From contig VXQX01000077.1 in assembly GCA_009838765.1 (NCBI GenBank), positions 1 through 64,000 on the forward strand: a stretch of DNA of 64,000 nt, written 5' to 3'. The position numbers and the translations under genes are program-made. Under the pieces are notes generated by a model, which did no database searches, was not told the origin of the DNA, and was given only the letters and a program-made list of their open reading frames with translations. Source of the stretch: Gemmatimonadales bacterium (lineage in GTDB: Bacteria; Gemmatimonadota; Gemmatimonadetes; Palauibacterales; Palauibacteraceae). This document shows positions 18,575-27,783 of the stretch, one piece after another; within the stretch, counting starts at the first letter, position 1, and each line of letters starts with the position of its first letter.

Positions 18575-19189
18575 CTAGATCAGGTATACGATCGTGAACA
18601 GGATGATCCACACGAGGTCGACGAAGTGCCAGTAGAGGCCGAGCACCTCGATCCCGTGCGTGTTGTCCGCCCCCCAGTGCCCGCGCCAGGCGCGGATCGT
18701 GGCCCACGCAAGGCAGATGACGCCGAGCAGGACGTGGAAGCCGTGGAAGCCCGTCATGGTGAAGAACGTCGCCCCGTACAGTCCCGCGGCCGGCGTGAAC
18801 CCGTGGCTCCCCTGCCAGGACTGGTGAAGCACGAGTTCGACGTACTCGTACACCTGCACGCCGAGGAAGGTCGCCCCCAGGAGCGTCGTCCCCAGGAGAT
18901 AGACCTTGATCCCCCGCTGATCCCCCGCCTGCGCGGCCGCGAACGCCTTCACCATCGTCACCGAGCTGCAGATGAGGAGGAAGGTGTTGAACGCGGTGAT
19001 CGGGACGTTGAGCACCTCGTTGGGTACCGCCCACGTGTCGGCGGCCCCGAACCGGAGCACGACGTACGAGCCGATGAGGCCCGCGAAGAACATCACCTCC
19101 GAGCACAGAAACACCCACATTCCCACCTTCTGGGTGTAGACGTCGAGTCCTCGCTCGGGGACCCGGCCTGCGGTCGCGGCGTGCGCCAT
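18575..19189 (-). CDS. ctaE: Cytochrome c oxidase subunit III
   Basis: 204 residues, about five helices. Core subunit of the aa3-type oxidase. Conserved runs: KVGMWVFLCSEVMFFAGLI, ICSSVTMVKA, GFHGFHVLLG and GLYWHFVDLVWI, the last holding the conserved His and Glu/Asp of the lipid-binding cleft. ATG 19189 lies 43 bases after ctaD. Confidence 0.95.
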   Translation of the reverse strand: MAHAATAGRVPERGLDVYTQKVGMWVFLCSEVMFFAGLIGSYVVLRFGAADTWAVPNEVLNVPITAFNTFLLICSSVTMVKAFAAAQAGDQRGIKVYLLGTTLLGATFLGVQVYEYVELVLHQSWQGSHGFTPAAGLYGATFFTMTGFHGFHVLLGVICLAWATIRAWRGHWGADNTHGIEVLGLYWHFVDLVWIILFTIVYLI

Positions 19190-19232
19190 TATCGTCTCTT
19201 CCCTTCCCCTGCGCTGCTGGTTCGATCGATGG

Positions 19233-20999
19233 TCAATGGCTGCCCGCGGCCGGGCTCACGACGTCCGGCCGTTCGTTCTGGGCCAGCCAGTCCTTGTCCT
19301 CCACATCCGGGTGGCTGTACTCGTGCGGACCGTGATAGACGACCGGGACTTCCTCCCAGTTGCCGTGCTTGGGCGGCGAGGGCGTCTGCCATTCCAGCGT
19401 CGTCGCGTTCCACGGATTCGCCCCGGCCTTCCTCCCCTTCTTCAGGCTCCAGAAGAAGTTGAAGGCGAACAGGAAGCCGGACGCGAAGAGTCCGAACGCC
19501 GCCCACGTGATGATCGCGTTCGTGTCCTCGATGCCCTGCAGGTGCGCGTAGCCGGTGGAGTCGTAGATGCGGCGCATCATCCCCACCATCCCCACGCCGT
19601 GCATCGGGAAGAAGACCAGGTTGAAGAAGACGAAGGTGAGCCAGAAGTGGATCTTGCCCATCGTCTCGTTCATCATCCGGCCGAACATCTTCGGATACCA
19701 GAAGTAGATCGCCCCGAAGAGCGCGAACAGGCTGCCTCCGAAGAGTACGTAGTGGATATGCGCCACGATGAAGTACGTGTCGTGGATGTAGATGTCCACC
19801 GGCGTCGAGGCCATGAAGACGCCCGACAGGCCTCCGATCGCGAACATCGCCACGAACCCGATCGCGAACAGCATGGCCGAGTGGAGCTGGAGGTTCCCGC
19901 GCCACATCGTGCCCATCCAGTTGAACGTCTTGATCGCCGAGGGCACGGCGATGAAGAGCGTCGAGACGGTGAAGGTGAGCCCCAGCATCGGGTTCATCCC
20001 GCTCTGGAACATGTGGTGGCCCCACACGATGAAGCCCAGGAAGGCGATCGAGACGAGCGCCAGGACCATCGCCTTGTAGCCGAACACCGGCTTCCGCGAC
20101 CCCACGGAGAGGATCTCGGAGGTGAAGCCCATGGCCGGGAGGATGAGGATGTAGACCTCCGGGTGGCCGAAGAACCAGAACAGGTGCTGCCAGAGGAGCG
20201 GCTGTCCCCCGCCCTCCGGGAGGAAGAAGCTCGTTCCGATCGTCTGGTCGAAGATGAGCATGATCCCGGCGGCCGACAGGACGGGCATCGCGAGCAGCGC
20301 GAGGATGGCCGTGATGAACAGCGACCAGATCGTCAGCGGCATGCGCATCCAGGTCATGCCGGGGGCGCGCATGTTGATCGTCGTCGTGATGTAGTTCACC
20401 GATCCCAGAATCGATGAGAGCCCGATGAAGACGAGCGCTACCAGCCACAGGATCTGCCCCAGCCCGACGCCGGTAAGGTCGGGACGCGCGCTGAGCGGCG
20501 CGTAGAGCGTCCAGCCGGCCCCGGCCGCGCCTCCGACGACGAAGAAGCTGGCAAGGGTGAGGATGCCCGCCGGCACCATGGCCCAGAATGAGAGCATGTT
20601 GAGCCGCGGGAACGCCATGTCGTGCGTGCCCAGCTGGAGCGGGATGAGGTAGTTCGCCCACACGCCCACGAGCATCGGCATGATGGCGAGGAAGACCATC
20701 ACCGAGCCGTGCATCGTGACGAGCGCGTTGTAGAACTCCGGCAGTATGTACCCGCTCGCGACCATGCTCTCGGGGAAGATCCCGCCCAGCGGCAGCTCGC
20801 CCCGCGCCGGCCACGCGATCTGGTATCGCATGAGCATCGCGAGCAGTCCGCCGATCATGAGGAAGAACAGGGTGTAGATCAGGAACTGGATCGCGATGAC
20901 CTTGTGGTCGGTCGAGAAGATGTACTTGCGCAGGAAGGACTGCTCGTGCTCCTCGTGCAGGATCGCCTGCCCGGTCGCCTCCGCTACGATCGTCGCCAT
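19233..20999 (-). CDS. ctaD: Cytochrome c oxidase subunit I
   Basis: 588 residues, the catalytic subunit of a haem-copper oxygen reductase. Copper B and proton-channel motif FWFFGHPEVYILILP includes the Glu of A1-type enzymes. HHMFQSGMNP and DTYFIVAHIHYVLFGG carry CuB and haem ligands. An N-terminal haem a ligand is in VTMHGSVMVFLA. So it is an A-type proton pump, not a cbb3. ATG 20999 lies 15 bases after ctaC. Confidence 0.97.
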   Translation of the reverse strand: MATIVAEATGQAILHEEHEQSFLRKYIFSTDHKVIAIQFLIYTLFFLMIGGLLAMLMRYQIAWPARGELPLGGIFPESMVASGYILPEFYNALVTMHGSVMVFLAIMPMLVGVWANYLIPLQLGTHDMAFPRLNMLSFWAMVPAGILTLASFFVVGGAAGAGWTLYAPLSARPDLTGVGLGQILWLVALVFIGLSSILGSVNYITTTINMRAPGMTWMRMPLTIWSLFITAILALLAMPVLSAAGIMLIFDQTIGTSFFLPEGGGQPLLWQHLFWFFGHPEVYILILPAMGFTSEILSVGSRKPVFGYKAMVLALVSIAFLGFIVWGHHMFQSGMNPMLGLTFTVSTLFIAVPSAIKTFNWMGTMWRGNLQLHSAMLFAIGFVAMFAIGGLSGVFMASTPVDIYIHDTYFIVAHIHYVLFGGSLFALFGAIYFWYPKMFGRMMNETMGKIHFWLTFVFFNLVFFPMHGVGMVGMMRRIYDSTGYAHLQGIEDTNAIITWAAFGLFASGFLFAFNFFWSLKKGRKAGANPWNATTLEWQTPSPPKHGNWEEVPVVYHGPHEYSHPDVEDKDWLAQNERPDVVSPAAGSH

Positions 21000-21014
21000 A
21001 TCAGCCTTTCTCGA

Positions 21015-21686
21015 TCACTGGGCGGCAGCCGGCGCCTGGCTGGCCTGCCAGGCGTCGAAGTCCGCCGCGCTGTGCACGGTCACGCTCGCCATCATGTAGT
21101 AGTGGCCGAGGCCACACAGTTCGGCGCACGCGATCTCGAAGTTCCCGGTCTGGGTCGCGTCGAACCACACCGGGATGGTCATGCCCGGCACCGCATCCTG
21201 CTTCACGCGCAGTTCGGGGATGAAGAAGGAATGGATCACGTCTTCGGACTCGAGCAGGATCGTGATGTCCTCGTTCACCGGGAAGTGGAACTGGTTCCGG
21301 ACGGTGAAGTCGTCCGCCGTTCCCAGCGTCTCGTCGACTCCGGGATAAGTGATGTTCCACTCGAACTGCTTGCCGACGACGAGGAACTCGAGCGCGTCCG
21401 CGGGGCGGTTGGAGCTTCCCTTGATGTCGTCCCAGACGAGGGCCGAGTAGGCGCCGAGGACCGCGATGATGATCGCGGGGATCACCGTCCAGATGATCTC
21501 CAGCCGGTTCGATCCATGGGTGTAGTGCGCCTTCGCTCCTTCACGCCCGCGATACTTGAGGCAGAACCAGAGAATCCCGCCCTCCACGAGGAGGAAGGCA
21601 ATGCCGGTGATGACGAGAATGATCCAGAACAGCTGGTCGATCACGACGCCGAATGTCGAGTAGTTCGGGGGCAGCGCCCAATCCAC
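21015..21686 (-). CDS. ctaC: Cytochrome c oxidase subunit II
   Basis: 223 residues: two N-terminal helices and a periplasmic cupredoxin domain. The CuA site is complete, with His in EDVIHSFFIPELRVKQDAVPG (first 19 residues seen near 150) and CAELCGLGHYYM giving the two Cys, His and Met. No C-terminal cytochrome c domain, so the enzyme is plain aa3 and needs a separate donor, such as the cytochromes c upstream. Precedes ctaD. Confidence 0.96.
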   Translation of the reverse strand: MDWALPPNYSTFGVVIDQLFWIILVITGIAFLLVEGGILWFCLKYRGREGAKAHYTHGSNRLEIIWTVIPAIIIAVLGAYSALVWDDIKGSSNRPADALEFLVVGKQFEWNITYPGVDETLGTADDFTVRNQFHFPVNEDITILLESEDVIHSFFIPELRVKQDAVPGMTIPVWFDATQTGNFEIACAELCGLGHYYMMASVTVHSAADFDAWQASQAPAAAQ

Positions 21687-21732
21687 GAGCGATCTCCTTC
21701 CAGGTGAGCCCTTCGGGTGAACGGGAACGCGA

Positions 21733-21769
21733 GCGGGACCGGGCGGCCGCTCCGGCCGCCCGGTCCCGC
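21733..21769. repeat. Perfect 16-bp inverted repeat (hairpin)
   Basis: GCGGGACCGGGCGGCC, a five-base loop GCTCC, then the exact complement. It lies between the cupredoxin gene and ctaC. No T-tract follows on either strand, so it is not a classic intrinsic terminator. It could attenuate transcription or protect mRNA ends. Confidence 0.85.
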
Positions 21770-21776
21770 CCCGGAG

Positions 21777-22637
21777 TTACTGGGTGCGCTCCACCCGAAT
21801 GCGGTTCGTGCCGTGCTCGAGGACGAGCGCGTCGCCCATGGGGACGTCGGCGCCCATCATCTCGCCGCTGTAGTCGAACGAGGCCATGGCCGTCCCGCCC
21901 GCAGTGACGGTCACGCTCGCCGTCATGGTGCCGAACTCCTCGTGCCACGCCGTCATCGTGTAATCGCCGGCCGGCACGTTGGCGATCGAGTAGCTCCCGT
22001 CGGCGCCCGTCACCGCGAAGTACGGGTGGTCGACGACACCGATGTACGCCTGCATCCAGCCGTGCACGTCGCAGCGCACCGGCACCATCACCTCTGCCAC
22101 CTGGAAGCGCTGCGTGCTCGTGATCCCCGCCCGCGGCTGGCTGATGTTGAAGCCACGGTTCTCGGTCGGGGTGGCGTTGATGTTGTGGAGCAGGTTGTCG
22201 CTGTTCGAGATCTCGATGTCCTGACCACTCTGCACGCCGAGCACGTGCGGCGTGTAGCGGCAGTTCACCTGGTCGAGTTCCGCGGCGCCGGACGCCGCCG
22301 GCGCGCCGGAGACGCCCTCGCTCAGGTAGACGAACACGTTGGCGAGGCCGCCGTTGGACACGAGGACGTTCTGGGCCATGGGCCCGTCCGCGCCGTAGCC
22401 GGCGGCGCAATCCGCCTCGGCCGACATGTCGATGGCCTCCATCGTCGGGACCATCCCGCCGAAGTTGGCCATACCCGAGATCGTCCCCACCGTGGACGGA
22501 TCCACCGCAGCGGCAGCCGGCGCCGCCTCGCCGGCGTCGTCCGCCGCACCTTCGGACGATCCGCCACCGCCGCCACAGGCGGCCATCGCCACGACGGCCA
22601 GCAGGGCGGCCGAGCGGTTCCAGAAATGCGATCGCAT
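21777..22637 (-). CDS. Cupredoxin-like lipoprotein
   Basis: 286 residues. The lipoprotein signal ends in VVAMAAC, followed by a glycine/alanine-rich linker. The main domain resembles blue-copper proteins: ISNSDNLLHNINA gives a His, and VRCDVHGWM gives Cys, His and Met in the right order. A small carboxypeptidase-regulatory-like beta domain follows (GADGSYSIANVPAGDY). Probably a membrane-anchored periplasmic electron carrier between the cytochromes c and CuA. Start at ATG 22637 has a good ribosome site (GGAGGT). An earlier start is possible but adds no plausible signal. Confidence 0.8.
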   Translation of the reverse strand: MRSHFWNRSAALLAVVAMAACGGGGGSSEGAADDAGEAAPAAAAVDPSTVGTISGMANFGGMVPTMEAIDMSAEADCAAGYGADGPMAQNVLVSNGGLANVFVYLSEGVSGAPAASGAAELDQVNCRYTPHVLGVQSGQDIEISNSDNLLHNINATPTENRGFNISQPRAGITSTQRFQVAEVMVPVRCDVHGWMQAYIGVVDHPYFAVTGADGSYSIANVPAGDYTMTAWHEEFGTMTASVTVTAGGTAMASFDYSGEMMGADVPMGDALVLEHGTNRIRVERTQ

Positions 22638-22699
22638 TGACTTACCTCCGTACCAGAAGCTGTTGCGCAAATGGCTGTTGAGAGCCCTTCCCCGTTGCT

Positions 22700-24262
22700 T
22701 CATCCATCCCTCCGACGGTCCTGGGCCCGGCGCACGAGAACGAGACCGAAGGCCCCCGTCAAGAGCATGGCCAGCAGGGGCGTCACGACGACCGTGCTGG
22801 ATGCCGGAGGTTCGAGCAGAATGTAGTACCACGTGCTTACGGAACTGCGCTTTCCGACCTCGGCGCTGGACCCGTCCCACGCCTGGAACGCGATGGGCGT
22901 CGGGGTGCCCTCGGCGAAGTCCAGGCCGTCGCTTTCGATTTCGATCGAGCGGCGGAGGTAGAGCGTCCAGCGCCCCTCCTCCCACGTCGCCTCTCCGGCT
23001 ACCGGGTCCTCCGCGAGCGGTTCGACGGAGTCGAGGCCGCGGCCGCGCCCCGCTCCGACGCCGGTCTCCGAATCCCACGTCCACAGGTAGACCGGCTCGC
23101 GGGCGTCGCCCATCAGGAAGTACGGCCTGTCCGTGCCCTCCGGCGGTTCGAAGGGGAACTGCAGGAGCACCGCGTCCGGGGGCCGCGAGGTCGGCGCGCC
23201 GACGCTGTCGAGCGCGATGGGTTCCGCGCCGTCCAGGTCGAGCGCGGTCGTGATCTTGTTCTGCCACTCGTCCCAGTTCGGGTCCGGGCTGTTCGATGGG
23301 TCGTTCCACTGCACGCGCAGGGCGATGTCGTTTCCATCGTGGAGCCCCTGCACCCAGAGCCCGTCGACCGCCGGCGCGAAGTTGCGCGGCAGCTGCACGA
23401 CCTGGCCGGACAGCGGGAAGTAGAAGGCCTCGACGCCCGCCCAGGCCTCCTCGCCGCCGTCGGCCGGGAGCCCGCCCTCGGCGCGTCCCACGCGGATCAC
23501 GTCGCGTAGCGGCGGCATCTCGCGCGGCCCCAGCGAGGCGAGGTAGTGCGCCAGTTGCCAGACCTCGTCGGGCGAGACGACGCCCGAGTTCATGGCGTCG
23601 ATGGCCGACGGCATCGGCGTGCCGTCCAGTCCGGTCAGCATGCGGGTATGCATGTCCTCGACGCTGCTGCCGCCGTTCAGGACCCATGCCTCCGTGAGGT
23701 CGGCGGCGCGAATGGGGAGGCCGCGCCAGTCCTCCAGCGTCGGCGCCGAAGTCCCGTCGCCGCGCCCCGAGAGGCCGTGGCACTCCTCGCACAGCATCGT
23801 CAGGTACGCCGCCGCCCCTGCCTCGACCGCGGCGGGACCGCCGCCGGGATCGGAGCCGAAGTCCAGCGGCTCCGGGGCCGGACCCTGGCCGAAGAACCTC
23901 GAGAAGCTCTTCAGGTAGACGATGAGGTCGTCGATCTCCCCGTCCGTGAGGTTGGGCCAGCCCGGCATCGTCGTACCCGGGAGCCCGTTCTCGATCGCGA
24001 ACCGGATGTCCGCGTCCGTGGGGAGCTGCCCGCTCCCGGTCGTCCGGATCTGGTAGAGCGCCTGCGTGAAATCGCGCGGCCGCGGCAGCATCGACGCGGC
24101 GGCCGAGCCATCCCCCTGCCCGGTTTCGCCGTGACACTCCGCGCACCAGCGATCGTACACGACCTTGCCCGCGGCGGCCGCGTCTTCCTGTCCCGCGAGT
24201 GCGGACGGCGTGCCCGCGAAGAGGACGAGGAGCACGATTCCCGTTCCGCGCGGCGCCCTCAT
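22700..24262 (-). CDS. Dihaem cytochrome c with ethylbenzene-dehydrogenase-type haem b domain
   Basis: 520 residues, exported and anchored by a C-terminal helix (VTPLLAMLLTGAFGLVLV). Two cytochrome c domains have CAECH and CEECH with axial Met candidates in TMPGWPNLT and TPMPSAI. From about residue 265 comes a domain like the gamma subunits of DMSO-reductase-family enzymes (EB_dh): FAPAVDGLWVQGLHDG, YFLMGDA with a possible Met ligand, and GKRSSVSTWYYILLE with a possible Lys ligand. Such domains often bind haem b. It would pass electrons in the periplasm. ATG 24262 overlaps the preceding stop. Confidence 0.82.
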   Translation of the reverse strand: MRAPRGTGIVLLVLFAGTPSALAGQEDAAAAGKVVYDRWCAECHGETGQGDGSAAASMLPRPRDFTQALYQIRTTGSGQLPTDADIRFAIENGLPGTTMPGWPNLTDGEIDDLIVYLKSFSRFFGQGPAPEPLDFGSDPGGGPAAVEAGAAAYLTMLCEECHGLSGRGDGTSAPTLEDWRGLPIRAADLTEAWVLNGGSSVEDMHTRMLTGLDGTPMPSAIDAMNSGVVSPDEVWQLAHYLASLGPREMPPLRDVIRVGRAEGGLPADGGEEAWAGVEAFYFPLSGQVVQLPRNFAPAVDGLWVQGLHDGNDIALRVQWNDPSNSPDPNWDEWQNKITTALDLDGAEPIALDSVGAPTSRPPDAVLLQFPFEPPEGTDRPYFLMGDAREPVYLWTWDSETGVGAGRGRGLDSVEPLAEDPVAGEATWEEGRWTLYLRRSIEIESDGLDFAEGTPTPIAFQAWDGSSAEVGKRSSVSTWYYILLEPPASSTVVVTPLLAMLLTGAFGLVLVRRAQDRRRDG

Positions 24263-25050
24263 TCGTGCCCCCCTTCCTCTTCCCAGGTGCGCGGCGGGAA
24301 CCCCGTCTGGTCGTAGAGATAGAGGATCACCGCCCAGATCTCGTCCTGTTCGAGGATCGTCTCCCAGGCCGGCATCGCCGAGTCCCACGGCGTCCCTTCG
24401 CGCGGAAGGCCGGGGCCGCCCTTGACGATGCGCCAGAACACGTAGCTCTCCGTGAGCTGGGGCAGGTTGCCCGAACTCGTGAAGTCGGCGGGGACCGGGT
24501 TGAAGGCCGGCGCGTAGTGGCCCTGGCCGTCGAGCAGATCGCCGTGGCAGGGCACGCAGTTTCGCACGTAGATCCGTTTCCCGACCGCCAGGTGCTCCTC
24601 CATGGAGCCTTCCTCGCGCAGCGGATTCTCGAGCCCCGTCAGCTCGATCGTCTCCCCGCGGAAGGTGAGCTGGTTCGGCGGCGCCGGGTGTACGGCCCGC
24701 AGCGTGGCCGGTGCGGCGTAGCTCGGCTTCACGCGCTCGTAGGCGAGCCAGCCGATGAGGACCGGGAAGGCGACCATGAGGATGCCGCGCACCGTCCGCC
24801 GGTCAGGCTGCACCATCGTCGCGCGGATCGGCTCGCGGAAGCGCTGCCACCGGTCCTCGTCCGCGCTCATGTAGAGGAGGACGCCGACGAGCACGATCAG
24901 CATGTACTCCACGATGACCGAACTCGGGACCGGCGCGCTCGCCACGCCGATCACCGGGAGGACGTAGCCGATCACGTACTCGAACGCGACGTAGGACGCC
25001 ACGACGACGATCGCGCCCTGCCAGAACGGGTGGGACAGGTAACGTTTCAT
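24259..25050 (-). CDS. Membrane-anchored monohaem cytochrome c
   Basis: 263 residues. Three N-terminal helices (VVVASYVAFEYVIG, VEYMLIVLVGVLLYM, ILMVAFPVLIGWLAY), then a periplasmic cytochrome c domain with CVPCHG and a candidate axial Met in SAMPAWETIL. It is coupled by ATGA overlaps to the cytochrome genes on either side. Probably a dedicated electron carrier of the bd-like or aa3 oxidase. Confidence 0.85.
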   Translation of the reverse strand: MKRYLSHPFWQGAIVVVASYVAFEYVIGYVLPVIGVASAPVPSSVIVEYMLIVLVGVLLYMSADEDRWQRFREPIRATMVQPDRRTVRGILMVAFPVLIGWLAYERVKPSYAAPATLRAVHPAPPNQLTFRGETIELTGLENPLREEGSMEEHLAVGKRIYVRNCVPCHGDLLDGQGHYAPAFNPVPADFTSSGNLPQLTESYVFWRIVKGGPGLPREGTPWDSAMPAWETILEQDEIWAVILYLYDQTGFPPRTWEEEGGHE

Positions 25051-25883
25051 CGGCTACCTCCCACGCTGTCGGGCGGGACTTCCGCCGCATCGCCGGGAGC
25101 CTCCGCGCCGCCTCCCGCGCCTCCCACGAAGAAGTCCACCAGCACGTCGAGTTCCACCGGTGACATGAGATCGCCGAAGATCGTCGGCATCGTTCCGGCG
25201 AAGGTCGAGTATTCCTCGTTGATCGTCGCCATCGGATCCACGATCCCCTCGAGGACGAAAGCGGGATCCTGTCCCCGCAGTTCCTCGAAGGGGGGGGCGA
25301 CCATGCCGCCCTCTCCGCCGAGCGCGTGGCAGGCGAGGCAACCCTGGGCCGTAATCAGCGCAACGGCGTCGACCTGGCTCAGGTCGGTGACGGCGACGGG
25401 CGGCGGTGCGGACGCGGCCGCGTCGTCGGCCGCCAGCGCCGCGGCGAAGTCGTCCGCGTTCACCGTGATCTCACCGCCTTGCGATTGCAGGAAGGCGACG
25501 AGCGTCCACAGCTCGGCCTGCGATGAAACGATGCTCTGATCGATCATGATGGGGTCGAAGCCCTCCACGATGTAGGCCGTCGGGTTGACCAGAGATTCCC
25601 ACAGATAGTCCTTGCAGCTTTGCCCCGGGACGCGCGTCGCGCACACGCCGCCCACCACCCCGAGGAGGTCCGGAGCGCGCGTTCCGAGCCCGTGGCACGC
25701 CGTGCAGCCGCCCGCCCCCGCGTAGATCTCCTCGCCGATCGCCGCCAGCTCCTCGGGCGGCATGTCCGCGTTGAGCACGATCTCCCGAGGGACCGCCGAC
25801 TGCACCTGCGGAATCACGTTGGCCACGAAGGTGAACACCGCCAGCGTCGCCACGACCGTGAACAGGATCTTCAGGTTCGTCAT
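25047..25883 (-). CDS. Membrane-anchored dihaem cytochrome c
   Basis: 278 residues. N-terminal helix (ILFTVVATLAVFTFVANVI) anchors two cytochrome c domains with CTACHGLG and CLACHALG. Candidate Met ligands are in FDPIMIDQ and AGTMPTIFGDLM. First of three overlapping cytochrome genes; 79 bases separate it from the bd-like oxidase subunit gene. With the next two proteins the set offers five haem c groups. Confidence 0.85.
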   Translation of the reverse strand: MTNLKILFTVVATLAVFTFVANVIPQVQSAVPREIVLNADMPPEELAAIGEEIYAGAGGCTACHGLGTRAPDLLGVVGGVCATRVPGQSCKDYLWESLVNPTAYIVEGFDPIMIDQSIVSSQAELWTLVAFLQSQGGEITVNADDFAAALAADDAAASAPPPVAVTDLSQVDAVALITAQGCLACHALGGEGGMVAPPFEELRGQDPAFVLEGIVDPMATINEEYSTFAGTMPTIFGDLMSPVELDVLVDFFVGGAGGGAEAPGDAAEVPPDSVGGSR

Positions 25884-25962
25884 CTACTCTTCCCGTCCTC
25901 GCACCACGGTCCTCGAATCCCCGCTCCGGGCCATCGTCCGTCCCCGCTCCCGGTCATCGCCC

Positions 25963-27783
25963 CTAGTCCACGTCGCCCAGGGAGGGCGCCGGCATGGGGT
26001 CCCCGAGCGCGGCGCGCCCCTCCTGTCCAGCCTTCACCTTCGCCTCGGCTTCCTGGTACACGGAGCGTTCGGCCAGGCCACCGAGCCAGAAGATGAGGCC
26101 GACGAGCCCGAAGAAGATGAGCACGCAGATGCTGATGATCGTCGCCGCCGGCCCGAGTGCCGGGGTGAACGCCTGCTCGCTCGTGTCCCGGATCACCTCA
26201 TAGACGTGCCAGTGCTGCCGGATCCCGCTGCGCGCGAAGCCCATCAGCCCCATGAGCCACGTAAACGTGACCGCGAGGATGAGGAGCGCGTACTGGGACC
26301 GGTCCGGCATCCGCCCCCACCGGATCTCGCCTCGGGATCTGGCGCCCCGCAGCATCGCCATGTCGATGCCGATGACGAACAGGATCGTCGCCAGGACCGC
26401 GAGCACCTGGTAGACGGAGAAGCCGATCCGCACGATCGCCGTCACGAAATAGCCGTACACGCCGTAGAACACGACGATGACGGCGCACAGCGCGAAGGCC
26501 GCCCCCTGCAGCATGGTCCCCGCGCGCGCCCACGGCACCACGGGATCCTTGTTCGCCCTCCGGTACATGAGGAAGGAGAGGAACGTCGTCAGGATCATCA
26601 GGTTGACGGCCGTGTTCTTCGCGCTCATCACGCCGAGCACCTGCAGGAACGGGTGCCGGATCCCTCCCATGGCCGCGATCTCGTCCCGGTCCGCAATCAT
26701 CGTATTCGGCGTGGCCCACACGATGACCCCGAGCACGAGCACGAGCAGCATCCACTTGATGTAGGGCTGAAACCGTTCCGCCCCGGGAATCCGCCCCATC
26801 CCGATCCAAAGATAGTAGTTGCCCGCGAGGAAGAGGATGCCGATGAGGAAGGCCTGGATGATCCAGAGCCAACTCATGAAGCCGCCCATCATCGTGATGC
26901 CCATCTGCTGGCTGAACTCGTAGATCTCCCGTCCGAGCCAGTAGCCGGCGAAGGGGAGGACGATGAGCGCGCCGATCGCGATCAGGTTGCCGGTGTAGCC
27001 CATCCAGTCGTAGTGGGCGCGTTCCTCATCCGTCTTGCTCGTGAGGAAGCGGTACGCCGCGTAGGCGCCGACGATGGCGCCGCCGAACACCACGTTCGCC
27101 AGCAGCCGGTGGATGTTGATCGGCATCCAGGTCGCGTTGTTGATGGCGCTCCACAGCTGGACGGTCTGCGGGGCCGTATCCGCCGTGAGTCCCTCCGGCG
27201 GGCTCATCATGTAGGTGAGCCAGCCGTTCGCGATGAACATGACGATCGTGCCCCAGACGTTGAGCATGATCCCCAGGCACCAGTGGGCCTTCTTCGCCGC
27301 GCCCTTCTTCCACGCGTCCCACCCGTAGTAGTAGAGGTAGAGCGTGAAGGATTCGAGGAAGAAGAGGCCCGCGTACACCCACATCGACGGAGCGAAGATC
27401 GCCGTAAGATACGCCCAGAAGCGCGGGTAGAGCGTCGAGAGGAAGAAGACGAGGATCGCGCCCCAGATCGCGGTCGCGCTGTAGGCCACGAGGAGGAGGC
27501 GGGTGAATTCCTTCGCGAGCTTGTCGTACTTCTCGTCCCCCCCGAACATCCCGATCGCCTCGATGACGACGGCGAACATGGGCACGCCGAGCACGAAGGC
27601 GGCAAACAGCAGGTGGAGCTGGGCCGCGATCCAGACCGCGCCGCGGCGGTCGAGCCCGAGGAAGTTGAACTCTCCGTAGTCGGGTCCCGGCGCTTGCGCG
27701 AGGAGCGGGAGGGCGACCGCCAGGACGAGGACGGCGAGCAGTACGCCGCGGGTCGCGACGCCACGGGTAATCCAGCGCTTCAT
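25963..27783 (-). CDS. Cytochrome bd-like oxidase subunit I
   Basis: 606 residues, longer than E. coli CydA (about 520), with around 14 helices. An N-terminal signal-like helix precedes the CydA core. LHLLFAAFVLGVP holds the His matching the haem b595 ligand. INIHRLLANVVFGG holds the probable b558 His. IRQHWHVYEVIRDTSEQAF aligns with the GRQPW...Y..LRT segment near the quinol site, with P changed to H. No CydB gene is visible. Cytochromes c follow directly, so the electron donor may not be quinol. ATG 27783 overlaps the stop of the radical SAM gene. Confidence 0.85.
   Translation of the reverse strand: MKRWITRGVATRGVLLAVLVLAVALPLLAQAPGPDYGEFNFLGLDRRGAVWIAAQLHLLFAAFVLGVPMFAVVIEAIGMFGGDEKYDKLAKEFTRLLLVAYSATAIWGAILVFFLSTLYPRFWAYLTAIFAPSMWVYAGLFFLESFTLYLYYYGWDAWKKGAAKKAHWCLGIMLNVWGTIVMFIANGWLTYMMSPPEGLTADTAPQTVQLWSAINNATWMPINIHRLLANVVFGGAIVGAYAAYRFLTSKTDEERAHYDWMGYTGNLIAIGALIVLPFAGYWLGREIYEFSQQMGITMMGGFMSWLWIIQAFLIGILFLAGNYYLWIGMGRIPGAERFQPYIKWMLLVLVLGVIVWATPNTMIADRDEIAAMGGIRHPFLQVLGVMSAKNTAVNLMILTTFLSFLMYRRANKDPVVPWARAGTMLQGAAFALCAVIVVFYGVYGYFVTAIVRIGFSVYQVLAVLATILFVIGIDMAMLRGARSRGEIRWGRMPDRSQYALLILAVTFTWLMGLMGFARSGIRQHWHVYEVIRDTSEQAFTPALGPAATIISICVLIFFGLVGLIFWLGGLAERSVYQEAEAKVKAGQEGRAALGDPMPAPSLGDVD

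Noticed and set aside
18566-20417. Plus-strand frames of 298 and 393 codons opposite ctaE and ctaD
   Set aside because: Low-complexity Arg/Asp/Glu/His-rich shadows of well supported oxidase genes.
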